A stretch of DNA of 64,000 nt from Allacma fusca. Lineage: Eukaryota; Arthropoda; Collembola; Symphypleona; Sminthuridae. Position 1 is the first letter of the stretch; every line of letters begins with the position of its first letter. The translations under genes were made by a program, and so were the position numbers. Below are positions 28,435-40,299 of this stretch, piece after piece. The stretch covers positions 41,176,600 through 41,240,599 of the forward strand of contig OX359250.1 in assembly GCA_947179485.1 (NCBI GenBank). Direction: 5' to 3'. Below the pieces are notes generated by a model. It saw only the letters and a program-made list of their open reading frames with translations, was not told the origin of the DNA and did not search any database.

Positions 28435-29569
28435 CAGTGATGCTCACACTACTCTACTTTTCCGTAGTGGTAGTGGAATAGTGGTAAAGTGTAGAGTATT
28501 TCTAATAAGTACATATATTAAGTAGTTATTGGTAGAGTAGGACCGCACTGAGATAGTTTCTGCTAGGAGTAGTGGTAGGTAGAGGTAGCGGGTTGCTGTA
28601 CTTATTAGAATAACGCATTGTAGTTCCGTCAAATTATTGCAGTGGCAATAGAGTAGAGCAAGGCTATGCAGTCTTGGACTCACACGAAAGACTGAGTGGG
28701 TAAACCATAGGACTGACTGAAGACTGTGACTGACTGGGACTGATAGAAAACTGTATTTTAAAGACTGAGACTGACTGGGACTGATAGGAATTCGAGCAGA
28801 GACTGACTGAGACTGACATGACCGCTAGTAGCTGAGACATGTATGAATATGTACAAAGAATGCTTGATTGGTAGAGGAGGAGTAACAATCAAAGTGTATG
28901 TACTTACGCATAAACAATTCGTCTTTCGTTTCATTGGACATACAAAACGCTACCAAAAATAAACCCGAAGACTTGTAACTTGGAAGTATAGTGTAACGCT
29001 TTTGCGAACAAAAACAATATTCGATAAAGACCAAAGTTGTCTTGTTTTGTTCATATTACTAAATAGGAATGATATACCTCTATGCAGGAAATCTTGATTT
29101 GTGTTTTATGGAGCTTCTAATAGGGTTACAAATTCAATCCCGATGATCTCCGGAAACAATTTTGTTGTCCCCGGTGGACGCTCCTGTTCCCTTTTCAAGC
29201 ACTTTTACGGCAATTACTGGCATTTGCCTGACTATATTTCCATCAGTGGCTAGTATTATGTATATTTGATTTTCTTAGACCAATCTTGTCAAGATTTTCT
29301 AAAATTTACTTCATTGAATTAGGGAAATGTTTGGGGTACTCTGAGCCACAAAAAATGTACAAATAATTATGGATTTATCTAAACTCAAAATTGCCATACG
29401 TTTGCTGTGAATCTTATAGGATTTCCAGTGAGATATTTTAAATTCTTTAATAATTGTGATCGTGACAGGCTAGTGAGAAATATTGAGCATCAAGAACGAA
29501 GGTAATCGTTCAATTTAAAACATACGTTACATTTTGAGCTCCTGTGATCCCAATGAGTCATCTAATAAT

Positions 29570-29897
29570 CAGAGCTGTCCAAAATACATGCTCACCAAAT
29601 ACAAATTACAAAATACAAAATACATTCTTCCGTCGTCGAAAATACAAACCACAAAATACAAAATACATTCTTCCGGCGTCGAAAATACAAACTACAAAAT
29701 ACAAAATACATACTCAAAACGTAGAAAATACAAACTACAAAATACTAAATACATTCTTCAGGCGACGAAAATACAAACTACAAAATACAAAATACATACC
29801 TAGCCACGAAAATACAAAATACAAAATACAAAAATGTATTTGAAAAACGTATTTGAAGTACATGTATTTAAAATACCATGTATTTTGGACAGCTCTG
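29570..29897. mobile_element. 328-bp hAT-type MITE with internal tandem repeats
   Basis: A perfect 21-bp terminal inverted repeat begins CAGAGCTGTCCAAAATAC (left 29570-29590, right 29877-29897). Identical 8-bp duplications ctaataat flank it (29562-29569 and 29898-29905). The interior is almost wholly a tandem array (about 29597-29830) of five full units and a partial one, each 42-43 bp and built from AAATACAAA strings plus a CTTCCGGCGTCG-type spacer. The perfect ends suggest recent movement. Confidence 0.9.
29597..29830. repeat. Tandem array inside the MITE, 42-43 bp unit
   Basis: Units begin near 29597, 29639, 29681, 29725, 29768 and (partial) 29808. Each has the form AAATACAAACTACAAAATAC followed by AAAATACAT and a variable spacer. 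The apparent open frames across it are repeat artefacts. Confidence 0.8.
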
Positions 29898-30109
29898 CTA
29901 ATAATATAGGGATAATATCAATATAGGGAAGATCCTTATAGGTAACTACATTCTCACAGCTTACAATTAAAATAGGTGTATTTTGTAGAAGAACAAAAAC
30001 AAGTTTTTCAAAATACATTTTGATCTTGGTTTTAAAAAATTCCCTGATTGTTTGCACAGCTATTAGACGATCATTGCAATGGTATTTTCTGTAGAGACAA
30101 CATCAGAAA

Positions 30110-31062
30110 TATAGCTCCTCACGAGTACGAGTAGATACTCGAGTTCGAGTACGAGTACTGGTCGAGTACGGTATAACTTGTATTATTGCTTGAACTCGTC
30201 GGTCGAGTATTCGTTTTCGTACTCGAACTTGAGTATATTTCTAACGAGTATCAGAGCGAGTACAAGTACGTTCATAGTACTTGAACCAAAGCACGTGTAC
30301 GAGTTCGGGACATGACTTCAAAACTTGAACCCGTACTTGGATTTACATTTGATACTCGAGTAATTTTCTCCAGCACAAAGTTCACATCTATATTTCCTTG
30401 ATTACAAAAAAGTTGCTGTTATTCCGAAGCAGAAAGGAAAAGCGGTTAAATTCAAAATTACTACGAACAGCATGAAACGTTACACCTACAGCGTAAGTTA
30501 TTGTTACAGCTCCGAATTGAGTACTACTGTAGTTACTATTTGTAAGTATTTACCTATCGCCGTAAAATGTAATGGAACAGGAGAATAGGGCAGAATTAAT
30601 GGAGGTTAGAATGAGATTGACCTGACTGAAGAGAATCCAGTCAATATGACTGGCAGAAGCAAATCTTGATCTATGTATTGTTCATCGGTATTTTAATCTC
30701 GTTGGAGAAAATTTTCATTGCAAAAACTGTTCGTAAGTTGGAGTTACAAATTTTTGTTATTTGAATCTACTATTTCTTTTCTATGTTAATCTCTCTTTAA
30801 CAAAATATAACGTCTAAAATGTTTTTTTCGGTGTACTTGATACTCCAGTACGGCTCGAGTACTAGTTCAAGTACAGGTCGGTCGGTATAAACGTTTTATA
30901 CTCGAAAACACGGTCCAAGTTCGGTAAAAAATTATGTACAGGATTTTTTACTCGTACTTGAAGACACAAGTCCGGGTCAAGGGGGAATTTGGGCCGACAA
31001 TTCGAGTACGGTTCCAAGTACGAGTACGGTATGGATAACTACTCGACCCGTGAGGAGCTATA
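30110..31062. mobile_element. 953-bp element with CGAGTA-rich ends
   Basis: Inverted ends TATAGCTCCTCACG (30110-30123) and its near-complement ending GTGAGGAGCTATA (to 31062; the base before the shared GTGAGGAGC block also differs) are flanked by 8-bp duplications atcagaaa (30102-30109) and atcaggaa (31063-31070), which match at 7 of 8 positions. About 240 bp at the left end and 220 bp at the right consist of overlapping GAGTAC/CGAGTA/TACTCG motifs that can pair as a foldback. The unique centre (about 30365-30835) has no recognised coding capacity. The exact outer base is inferred from the best duplication match. Confidence 0.75.
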
Positions 31063-32591
31063 ATCAGGAATATAATGCAAAGTTAAAGAGCTGAAATCTG
31101 AAAATCTCTCTCAGGCGCCAAATTAAAAGAAATGCTGTAATGGAGAAAGGTTTGGAGAAATTAAGATTGTAGGATGCGACATGTTTGGTAACGTGATAAA
31201 TTGTTGGTCCTTCGACCATTCTCCTATTCAATTATTTTTAAATTTAGCTAACATGGTTCAAACTGGAGAACAAATTCTTTTCCATGATTATTTATCAAGA
31301 TACTAGCACACAGAAGAAAAAATATTACTTTAAAAGGAGAGTTCGAAAATTAATTCAATAGTCGATATTGAGACCATTAAAATGCGTATTCTCAACCCTC
31401 CTGTGCTCCTGTGGTTTTATATGCATATGGAATACATTAAGGACTGACTGAGACTTTTGCTAAGGACTTTTACCAGGACTGAGACTGATAGGGACTGATA
31501 CACTGATACTATAAGACTGAGTGGACTGACTGATAGAATGCTACTTGGGACTGTTAAAGGACTGTGACTGATAAAACCAAAGACTGCATAGCCTTGGAGT
31601 AGAGGTAGTGGTATAGGCTTCAGTATTTCATACATAAGTAGTGCTAACCTTTAACCATTACTTCCTCAAGTGAAAGAGTGAAACGCACCAGTAATATAAT
31701 GTTAAACGTTATGCCTAAGCGTGCGTAACCTAATTTCAAAGTAAGGCGGCATGCATAAATTATGTAACGCTTATTGTTAGTCGATCGGTGGTGGTTTTCC
31801 TTAACGTTATGCTAACGGTATTTTTGTACTCTTTTACCTAACGCAATATTTGATTAGACCCGATTTCAACGCGTAGGCATTCTTGGCATATTTAGTGAAA
31901 ATATTTGAGAGCAAGGTTTAATTGTTAAGAATATGTGTGAAAATCAAAGGACTGCAATTTTTACAAGACAAGAGTAATTTCCGACATAATTTTAGTACTA
32001 ATTATTTAAGTTATGCATAAATTAATTATCATTGCGTTATGTATGATAGTGGGGGATGACAGTGTTACGTATGTTACGTAGTAGCTTTGCTGTAGTTCTC
32101 GCATTAGGTTATTAGGTATCGCTTGGAATTACTTGAAACATTTATTAAAAAATACTTTCAAAATTCGAACATTTTTTTGCGTCTTGCGTTAGCGAAGTGT
32201 AGAGTAGTGGGTGGCGAATATAATGTTTTTAGAGTAGCGGTTCGGTAGTGGTTATGTAGGCGCCAACAAAAGTACTGGTAGTGGTAGTGGGTAGTGTTTT
32301 CTGTAAATATAAATGTGTTGTAATTAGAGGTAGTGGTTTACACTGTCACATCTGAATTTTGTAGTAGTAACGGCAAGTGTAACTGGCGCATTTCTACATA
32401 GCGTATTTTAGAGTAGTGGGAATTCGAATGAGCATCACTGGTCGTAAATCCTTCTTGGCCCTTATTAAAAATTTGAGTAGGAAAGCAATTATTGTTTGTT
32501 TATTCGTAAATAGTTATATAAGATTGTTGGTTGTTTTGGTTTAATTGCGAATTCATAAAAAAATAAATAAAAACCATAGTTTGTCACAAAC

Positions 32592-35500
32592 ATGGATCTG
32601 TTACCAACCACAAGTGAAGAGTTCAGCAAAAAAAGCTACTGGGACACATTTTTCAAGAATATAAAGGATGAACCTTTTGAATGGTAATTTTGTATTTATT
32701 TTGTATTGTTTGGTTTGTTGTATTTTCAATTTTGTTTATTTTTTTGTATGTGTTGAAATTTGTATATATTTTTTAAATGTATACTATATATGTAATTTAG
32801 CGTTTGAAAGATTTCTAAAGGGAATCTAAAGATTGTAAATTGGGGAAAAAGCAATTGGAATTATGAACAAATGTCGAAGGATTATTATGATGTTCGGAAT
32901 TAACAATAATAGTAAAAAAATTAATATTTACTTACATAGGTGTACGTGTAAAATTTTGCTGTGACATGTACTTTTAATGGATTAACTTTTTAATAAGGTA
33001 CGGAGAGTACGATGAATTGGCGGAATTACTCCACAAATATATTTCCCTCAAGGACAACTTGCTCATAACAGGCTGCGGGAACTCGACACTCAGCTTTTGT
33101 TTACATCGGGCTGGAATCACGTAAAGGCTACTTTGTTTAATATCTGTTTTTAATATAGTTAATTCTAAGGCAAGATACTCATTTTTAGGTGCACCTCTAC
33201 CTCTACCTAGTAGGAGATTGGAGGAATGGTTTTATTTTGAATGTTTGACTTTTATTTATTATTGAGTGTATGTGTGATGTGGGGTCTCTTTGACAAATAA
33301 TTATCATGTACATTTTGACAACTTTTCAGAAATCAAATCAGCATTGATATAAGTGATGTGGTCGTAAACCAAATGAAAGTGTCTTACCCAGACTTGAACT
33401 TTATGCTGGAAGATGTGACACGGATGGGATTTGAAGTAAGAGCGCTAATTGATTTTGTTTAACTACAGCTGAAAAGCTTTGAATAAAGATGGTTTATTTA
33501 AACGTGACAATTTTAAATACTTCCAGGACGAAATCTTCACCTGCGTTTTGGACAAAGGCACGGTCGATGCTCTCACTCCGCCCACTGAGTCGTCATCTGG
33601 ATCTGTGGAGAAGTCAAAAGTGGAACTGATGTTTGATGAGGTCAACAGGGTCACTAAGAAAGGTGGGAGGTTCATTATAATTTCTTTACTGCAGCCACAC
33701 GTCGCACAGAAATTATTTACTTACTTTCATCGGGCTGGATGGATGATTAGAGTGGTTCGATGCAGTGAGGTTGAAGAGAAGGCTTTGAAGCTCTCTGCGG
33801 ACAGAATTGTCTTTCCAATTTTCATGGTCGTCGTTACGAAAGTAAAGCTGCCGCCAAGTATTTCACCGGTAAAGGCCTAGCTCATTTTATTCTATTCTGT
33901 ATCGTACCGTACATGTTTAACTTTTTATAGTGTTGCTATTTTGTCAGGTTATCGAAGTTGCCTGTGCAGGAAGCAGTTTTTCAAGACTTACTTCTGTGGA
34001 TAGTTTGCTCAGTGTAATTTTAAATCAGCAAGGCATGATGCAGCTACGACGTGAACTCATGAGCATTGGGGCCGGGGCTGAGAAGGAAATAGCCCTTCGT
34101 TTAGTTTCTAAGGAGGGGCAAGATCGGTTTGTCTTCTATGTCACGGATGCCATGAAACTTATTAAGAATCCTGTCGAGAAACGATTTGGTGTTTTTATTG
34201 TTCCTGAAGGCAGGTTAGAACAAGAATAATTACTATTGCTACTGTAGCCAATGTTTCTCGGTTTTGTAATATGAATTTTGATTAGTATTACTTAAACCAA
34301 AATATTTTCTTACTGTATTTAACGGTTAAGAAATTATCGGTGGAATGTTTACACAGGGAAACAGAGTGGCTTTTTGGAACGCACGAAGGTCGGATTCAAC
34401 TCGCTCAGGAGTCCAACTTCACTCGATTAATTGTGGTCCATTTCATGCGTGGACAGACGTATGCCTCCATGGAAAGCGTTCAGCAAGAGATCTCTGGACA
34501 TATTCAATTCATGATGCCGAGAAGTGTCTCGGAAAGGAATATAAAGGTAAGTTCATGAGTATAGTTGTTTGTAAATAGTATCTATTTCCCAATCTACTGT
34601 AAAATTGGGTCAAATAATATAACATTACCAAAAAAAATAATTGATCATCACACTCATGCTACCTTTGTTAATAATTGGTACATGAATTAGGTCTATGATT
34701 TATTGCCGCATCTATGTGTATTGTAGTAGTTATTTTAGATGTTTAAAAGTTAAAAAATAATTCTTTTAAAATATCTTCCTCGTCAGTAGGCTTTGAGAGC
34801 TTTAATCCGGTTTTAGAATCTTGGTGATTTCTTAATTCCGTTGTTTCAAATAAGGTAGTTGTCGAAGGTATGACCAAATGAGCATCTGAGATTTGACCTT
34901 GATGACAATCTCCGCTTTGTAGACACATTCGACTTTTTCTTTCAAAGGACTTAATGTGACCTAGTTCCAAATTTGGTGTTGTCTGCATAGTTTCGTTCAC
35001 AAAAACACGCTTGGACGATTTTGAAGACGTAACATTCGCAGATTCCATAGGATCAATTTTTGGGGAAACTTTTGCCGATGAAAGGGGTTTATCCCGGTCT
35101 GATTTCAAGCAGCGATTGTTTTGAAGGAGGATCTCTTCACGTTGCTGAATTGTTCGTAGTATCCATTTGAGCCTTTGATTATCATCGGAGCAGCGACTGA
35201 ATTTCTTATCTAAGCATTCGCATCGCTCGGAAAGGCTTGTGTTTTGCTCCTGCAGTTGAACCAGCTTTGCTCTAACAGTTTTAATAATATTCATACTCCG
35301 TTTTAAAGTAGTTACACAGTAAAAATATAAACATATCTGAAAGACTCAAAAGTGTGACCTGTACTTCGATTATCATATGTAATATCGAAAAACTATGGGC
35401 TAAATAGGTTTAAATAATAAGTTCTATTTAGCCTTAAATGTGATTAAAAACAAGGGTTAATATTTAAGTAATAACTGGCGACATTTCAATCTTTAAAATA

Positions 35501-37855
35501 ATCTGAAAGAAGTAAAAGAGAATATACGTCAAAAGCTGATTCTGCCTTAAAACATCCCGCAATTTCTGATCGCTAGTGACGTCCGTGACCAAAGTGCTCT
35601 TGTCAGCTGTCTCGTGCGGGATTGACCTTTGAGTTTGGAGATTTTCCAGTTTTTCCTGGGTTTGAGCCAATTTACAAATCAGATTTGCAACTTTCTTCCG
35701 ATCTTCAAGTTTTAAATCGAAAATTGTGGGCTTTTTGTCTTCATCAAACAGACCTGGCTGCAGCAGTTTCTCCGATTCTTTTTTCAAGCTGTCAGTAGAC
35801 ATTTGCTGGAGTTGTCTTTTCTGAGAGGGGATAGTAAACGTTTTCCCTGAGAAAGATCGAAGAAGATCGTCAGCAGATGATCCATTCCTGTTACTCTTAA
35901 TGCTAGAAGTGCTCGAAATTACATATGTATTTAGGGAAGACAAACTCGTCGAGGACAAGGGCAACACATTATTTCGATTGGACAAGTTCTGATTTTTTAA
36001 GGGGCCTGCTCTAGTTTTAGACTTGGAGGTAGCTTTGGAAGTATTCGTTGGAAGTACTTGTTCTTCCAGAATAACATAACTTGTGCTAGAACTGCAGCTG
36101 CTGCTGTTAAACATGTTTTCAAACCTTATTTGAGCTACAATGGAAGTGATAGCTATTATAAAAATATTATGCTTAATTCTTGTCTGGTTTGTCAATTTAT
36201 TGTATTTCAGGCTCCTATAATGACAATCAGCAATGACGTGGGAACCCGAACTATTCGCTATAATGGAAAATCCGATTTTTCGGGAGAGTTTGTCGTTGAA
36301 GACGTGATTTGTGATTCGGGTCAAATCTCCAGAAGACTCATCTTTCTCAATAATCCCAATGTGATTCAGTCGGATGTAGCTCTATCCGTCGGTAAATATT
36401 ACAAATTATGTTTCCTATGCAGAACAATAATAATTATTATAACTGCTGTATGTAAATTAAGTTTTGCGTCGGAAAGAATTGTCAGTTATTTTTATATTGG
36501 ATTTTTTTAAATTTAAAAGTTCTAAAAAAAATCTCTAAACAAATATAGTAATAATTAAAAAAGCAGTTACGGAAGAAAGAAATTTGTTACGCTTGCTTTA
36601 AAACTCCTTCCAATGTTTTCTCCTTATTTAGAAGTAATTGTAAATAAAATTTTAAAATCGACTGGTCTGTTGAACACTGCCATTAATATTTTACTATAAT
36701 CTGTAGAGTATTTTCTGGAATTTGAAAGTACTCTTTCCTTTATTAATACTTCCTGAATATTTATTTATTGAGTAACCTGCTTGTTGTAACTTTAAACATT
36801 TGCAAAGGTTGTCTAACCTTTAAGTTGGAGAATTGTTATAAATTATTATTTGTTATATCTAGTGTTATTTTTTATTTTCTTAGTGAAGAAAAAAGGGAAG
36901 GAGAAAATAATTTTCAAAAGAGTTTTGGCCTGTGAACATCACCAAATTATGTCGATTGCTTTTGGTCTACTGAGTAAACTATTCAAGTACGACAACGTCA
37001 TCGACACGCTACTTGTCGGACTTGGCGGTGGACTTCTAGCCTTTTTCATAGTCGACGTTTTGCCTAATGTACGTAAGAAATAATTTGTGATAATTCTCGT
37101 TGCTATAGATTTATTAAGCTAAATAGAACAATTTTTATAAGCTCAGTTTGCATTACTTAGATCAAGCTGACTGCTGTTGAAATCGATAAAGAAATTGTGA
37201 AAGTGGCTCGGGACTACTTTGGATTGCCCAAACAGCTGGAGGGATTAGATGTACTAGTTGACGATGGCCTTAAGGTCATCGAAAATACGGGTAATATTTA
37301 TATGCAAAATTATAGACGGTGCAATTTTTATTTAAAAAATTATTTAATAATTGTTTTTACATTTTGATTGCAGAATCTCTTTACAATATAATCCTCTTGG
37401 ACGTCGACAATAAATCCGTCACTGAAGGCCTTAGCTGTCCCCCACCAGCTTTCCTCGAAGAAAAAGCCCTGCTCCAAATGAAATCCAAATTAAACTCCGA
37501 AGCTGGAATATTAGTTTTAAATTTGGTCTGCCGAAATGTCAAATTAAAAACTAGCTACATAAATTTAGTAACTAAACTGTTCCCCTTAGTGTATTCCTAT
37601 CAAGTCGGGTCGGACCTGAATAATATTTTATTTTGTTTTGTGAGCATCCCTCCTGGAACGGAGAAGCAAAGGAGTGGGGAAATTAAAGGAGCCATTAAAT
37701 GGTTGGACAATGTAGTAGCCAGCAGGGCTCAGAGGAAGCAATCCAAAAATCAAAGTCAGACCAATCATTCCGAATGGAATTCAGACGCGAAGCAATTTTT
37801 TGACGAGGATGTTGATTTCATTGAGGAACAGTTCAAGCTTTTAAAAATTAAATAA
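32592..37855 (+). CDS. METTL13: eEF1A lysine and N-terminal methyltransferase
   Basis: Ten exons: 32592-32683, 32998-33120, 33330-33435, 33527-33868, 33948-34213, 34357-34546, 36211-36391, 36884-37068, 37161-37290, 37374-37855. They sum to 698 codons, essentially the length of human METTL13. The protein has two class I methyltransferase domains that modify eEF1A: the N-terminal one targets a lysine and the C-terminal one the alpha-amino group. Domain 1 shows the SAM motif LLITGCGNSTLS (about residues 52-63) after WYGEYDELAELL. Domain 2 shows LLVGLGGGLLAFF, then LTAVEIDKEIVKVARDYFG and CPPPAF, as in the spermidine-synthase-like fold. The linker contains RRLIFLNNPNVIQS, a METTL13 hallmark. The donor of exon 8 is taken after LPN (AAT/gtacgt) because the alternative at 37073 breaks the frame. 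Intron 6 (34547-36210) hosts an antisense gene. A poly(A) signal lies at 37892. Confidence 0.93.
34699..34704 (-). terminator. Poly(A) signal of the nested antisense gene
   Basis: AATAAA on the minus strand (TTTATT on plus) about 40 nt after the stop codon of the nested gene. Confidence 0.5.
34743..36114 (-). CDS. Coiled-coil protein nested antisense in METTL13 intron 6
   Basis: Minus-strand exons 36114-35528 and 35295-34743 join in frame (CTTTTGAC/gtatatt to aaacggag/TATGAAT) to 379 codons, wholly inside METTL13 intron 6. Residues 1-110 are Ser/Thr/Asn-rich and probably disordered. Residues about 135-260 are a charged helix or coiled coil (KLEDRKKVANLICKLAQTQE; RAKLVQLQEQNTSLSERCEC). The C-terminal 120 residues are low complexity. 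The EDRKKVANLI block faintly resembles hinderin (KIAA1328), but I cannot verify that, and other centrosomal coiled-coil proteins are possible. A longer reading from 36324 would overlap the METTL13 exon at 36211, so 36114 is preferred. On this strand AATAAA lies about 40 nt past the stop (34699-34704). That signal and the clean frame across the intron support a real gene. Confidence 0.68.
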
Positions 37856-37891
37856 ATTTTTATTATGCGTACTTACAAGTAAAAATGATTT

Positions 37892-37897
37892 AATAAA
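37892..37897 (+). terminator. Poly(A) signal AATAAA of METTL13
   Basis: Exact hexamer 37 nt after the stop codon. Confidence 0.6.
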
Positions 37898-40299
37898 GTG
37901 TTGTTTTTTTAAATATATCTGTAAGCAACAAATATATATGTTTAACATATAGCAGTTGGCTTTATGGCTCCGCAGTATAATATGAAAGTTTTTAAGCGAT
38001 GACATAATTCGTTGCTTATATCTCATTGTCATTATTGGCAGCGCGATACGGTCTGTAATCATGTATATTTTTTACCCCGGTCCTCAGCCCGAAAATCAGA
38101 GGGCAGACTTTCAGTAATTTGAACCTTTTTTCAAAATGTTATTGTTGCCAAAACTACAGTAATAATAATGATGAACAAACAAGACATGAGTTTGCTTGTT
38201 TGCTACCATGACCCAACGTTCAAATGGTGATATTTTGATGAAACCTCACATATGTTTTATTTCCCGACAATATTTTGTCTAGGATTTCGAATTTTAAATG
38301 TTTGCAGAACAATTTAGTAGCTTTAAAGTGAGCCATTAGAGATCGAGATGTGACATGCTATTGTAGTTTTTTGAATTTAAAGATAGTTCGTAGATTTAGT
38401 TCTATAGAAATGATGAATTCTGGCCAAATTATATGATTAAAAGACAATTTGTCCCGGCAAGGTTTTCGAAGATTTTTCCTTGGATAAAATTAATTGTTTT
38501 TGATTTTACTGCCAAAATTTTTGCTATAATTTTCGAATTTCGGTTGATATGATTTATTTGTGTACTTACAGCTATTAAAGTTTTTGAATGAGCTCTTAAC
38601 AAAACCTGAAGATACACTTCACTCCCAATCAAAAGTTATAGATGGGGTACTTCGAGAGTCCTAAGGTGCCCCAAAATCGGTTTATAGAAATTTTGAACAG
38701 GTGAACATGGTATTTTTAAATTAAAAATATTTTCCAGATAGCCCTGGTGACCCAGATTGACCCGAGTTAACCCAACCTGACTCAATTTAACCCATGTTAA
38801 CGCAGTCTTGGGGTTGGTGAGCATGTCTCCACTATTTCTTATTGCAGACAGAAATTGTTGACGTTTTGTTCAAAATATGGTTATTTTTGATTTTACCCTC
38901 GAAATTTTTAATACGGTTTTGAAATTTGAGTCCTAATGTTTTCTTAAGTAGAGCAATCAAATCGGTTTTGGAAGGAGGAATTTTAAATCCAAGTAGACAA
39001 TGTTTTGAAAATTATATACATGTTCCTGGTAGGTCTAATGTTAGTTGTTTTACTTCGGATGAATTCCGAGTAATCTCTGAACGCACTAGCTCGGCATGTT
39101 GGATATATGTACAAGAATCAGTCAAAATTTTCAGTTTAAAATAATGTGGTATTGGACTTGGCTTTACGCATAATTCTTGTGAGAACATTCTTTTCAGAAT
39201 GATGGCATCTGAATTTTCAGGACAAAAATGTAAGCTGATATTTTTAACCCGGTTGACTCACACTATCAAAATGCGCCTCTCGAAATTGGCCAAAAAACCC
39301 ACAAATCATTCAAAATAAAATATCCATTGGAAATTTTCCCAATTATTTTTAGGTCAATTTCAAATTTCGACTTGGTAGACAAATAACCTAGGGAATATTT
39401 ACATTTACAACCCCGACAGCATCCAGCCCCAGTTCCCAGTCTCCTGCCTGTTATTTTAGACCTCCCATAAAGTCCAATGGATCTTGAATCTATCATATAT
39501 GTATTTATTATGTAAATTATTATGTAAATTATTATTACCCAAATAATAAAAAAATCATTTTAGAATTTACACTGCAATACAACCCTAAATGAGAAAATAA
39601 ATTCATTTATGGTTCTAATTAAAACAATGTTAAAATTAGTCAGTCCCATGTACAGACTTGATTTAAGTCCAATTATTATTTTGGAAATAAAAACTCGACG
39701 TGACTGAAAGAGGGCTTGAGGAAGTAACTGTGGTTTACAGATAAAACTCCAGGATGGTTTCTTGTCACTTTTGTCGGATCTATGGTTAATGCATTTTCTT
39801 GGATTTCCTTGCCACATTGCCAATAACCACATATGTACTTTTATTATTATAAGAGTTATTATTTTTAATCAAACTCCCATACTTGCTGCTCTGAAGCAAA
39901 TTTGTTTACATTAAGCGGTGTTAAAATATTTCCAGGGTTAAATGTTACGTCAGAATGAATACTCACTAACTCACTATATCTTCCAACAATTATAGTATCT
40001 TCAGGCCAGTGTTTATTCAGCACTGAATGAAAACCACGTACACAGCAATTAGCAACCCTATACAATAATAAATCTGGGGACCCTAACAAAACAAAATTGC
40101 TCTGGTTATTACATTCACCTCACAGACCGCATCAGACAGAGATTCTCATATATAGCGCCGAAATCATTATTTGCAGCATTTATTTTTAAAGCGAATTTGC
40201 AAAATTCAGTGACATACAAATTTTTTAAAAGCGAATGGAAAAAAATATCATCAGGACACTCCAATAATAAATTTTTAATTATGGCAGGACTCCGACCTT

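Larger units (their letters stand above)
28659..31596. mobile_element. Second hAT-like element, inserted in the outer one
   Basis: Inverted ends CAAGGCTATGCAGTCTTGG (28659-28677) and the complement of CAAGGCTATGCAGTCTTTGG (31577-31596) differ by one base. They are flanked by identical 8-bp duplications gagtagag (28651-28658 and 31597-31604) that are part of the outer element's own motif array, so this insertion is younger than the outer element. Sub-terminal arrays of GACTGA/ACTGACTGGGACTGATAG occur at both ends (about 28670-28830 and 31440-31590). Two further elements sit inside it. About 1.64 kb is its own sequence, with no recognised transposase. Confidence 0.87.
28435..32440. mobile_element. 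Outer hAT-like non-autonomous transposon, interrupted
   Basis: The ends are perfect 12-bp inverted repeats (CAGTGATGCTCA at 28435-28446; its complement at 32429-32440), flanked by identical 8-bp target duplications gtcgtaaa (28427-28434 and 32441-32448). The 8-bp duplication and CAG-type terminus fit the hAT superfamily. Without its insertions it is about 1.06 kb. Sub-terminal regions at both ends (28441-28658; 31605-31640 and about 32200-32420) are packed with GTAGTGG/GTAGAGTA-type motifs. The core (about 31640-32190) is rich in AACGTTA/TAACG strings. No transposase was recognised, so it needs help in trans to move. The right end lies about 150 bp upstream of the METTL13 start codon. Confidence 0.88.

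Noticed and set aside
29534..29843. Two overlapping open frames of 89 and 99 codons
   Set aside because: They are read through the 42-bp tandem array inside a MITE and encode only repeat-derived NTKYKIQ-type peptides.
36115..36324. N-terminal extension of the nested antisense gene
   Set aside because: It would overlap the coding exon of METTL13 (36211-36391) on the other strand, and the sequence lacks the Ser-rich character of the rest. ATG at 36114 is preferred.
38745..38805. TTAACCCA-like strings as an interstitial telomere
   Set aside because: The strings are irregular and do not match the arthropod TTAGG repeat.
39560..40089. Two minus-strand open frames (90 and 74 codons)
   Set aside because: They lie close together, but no splice pair joins them in frame convincingly and no family was recognised.
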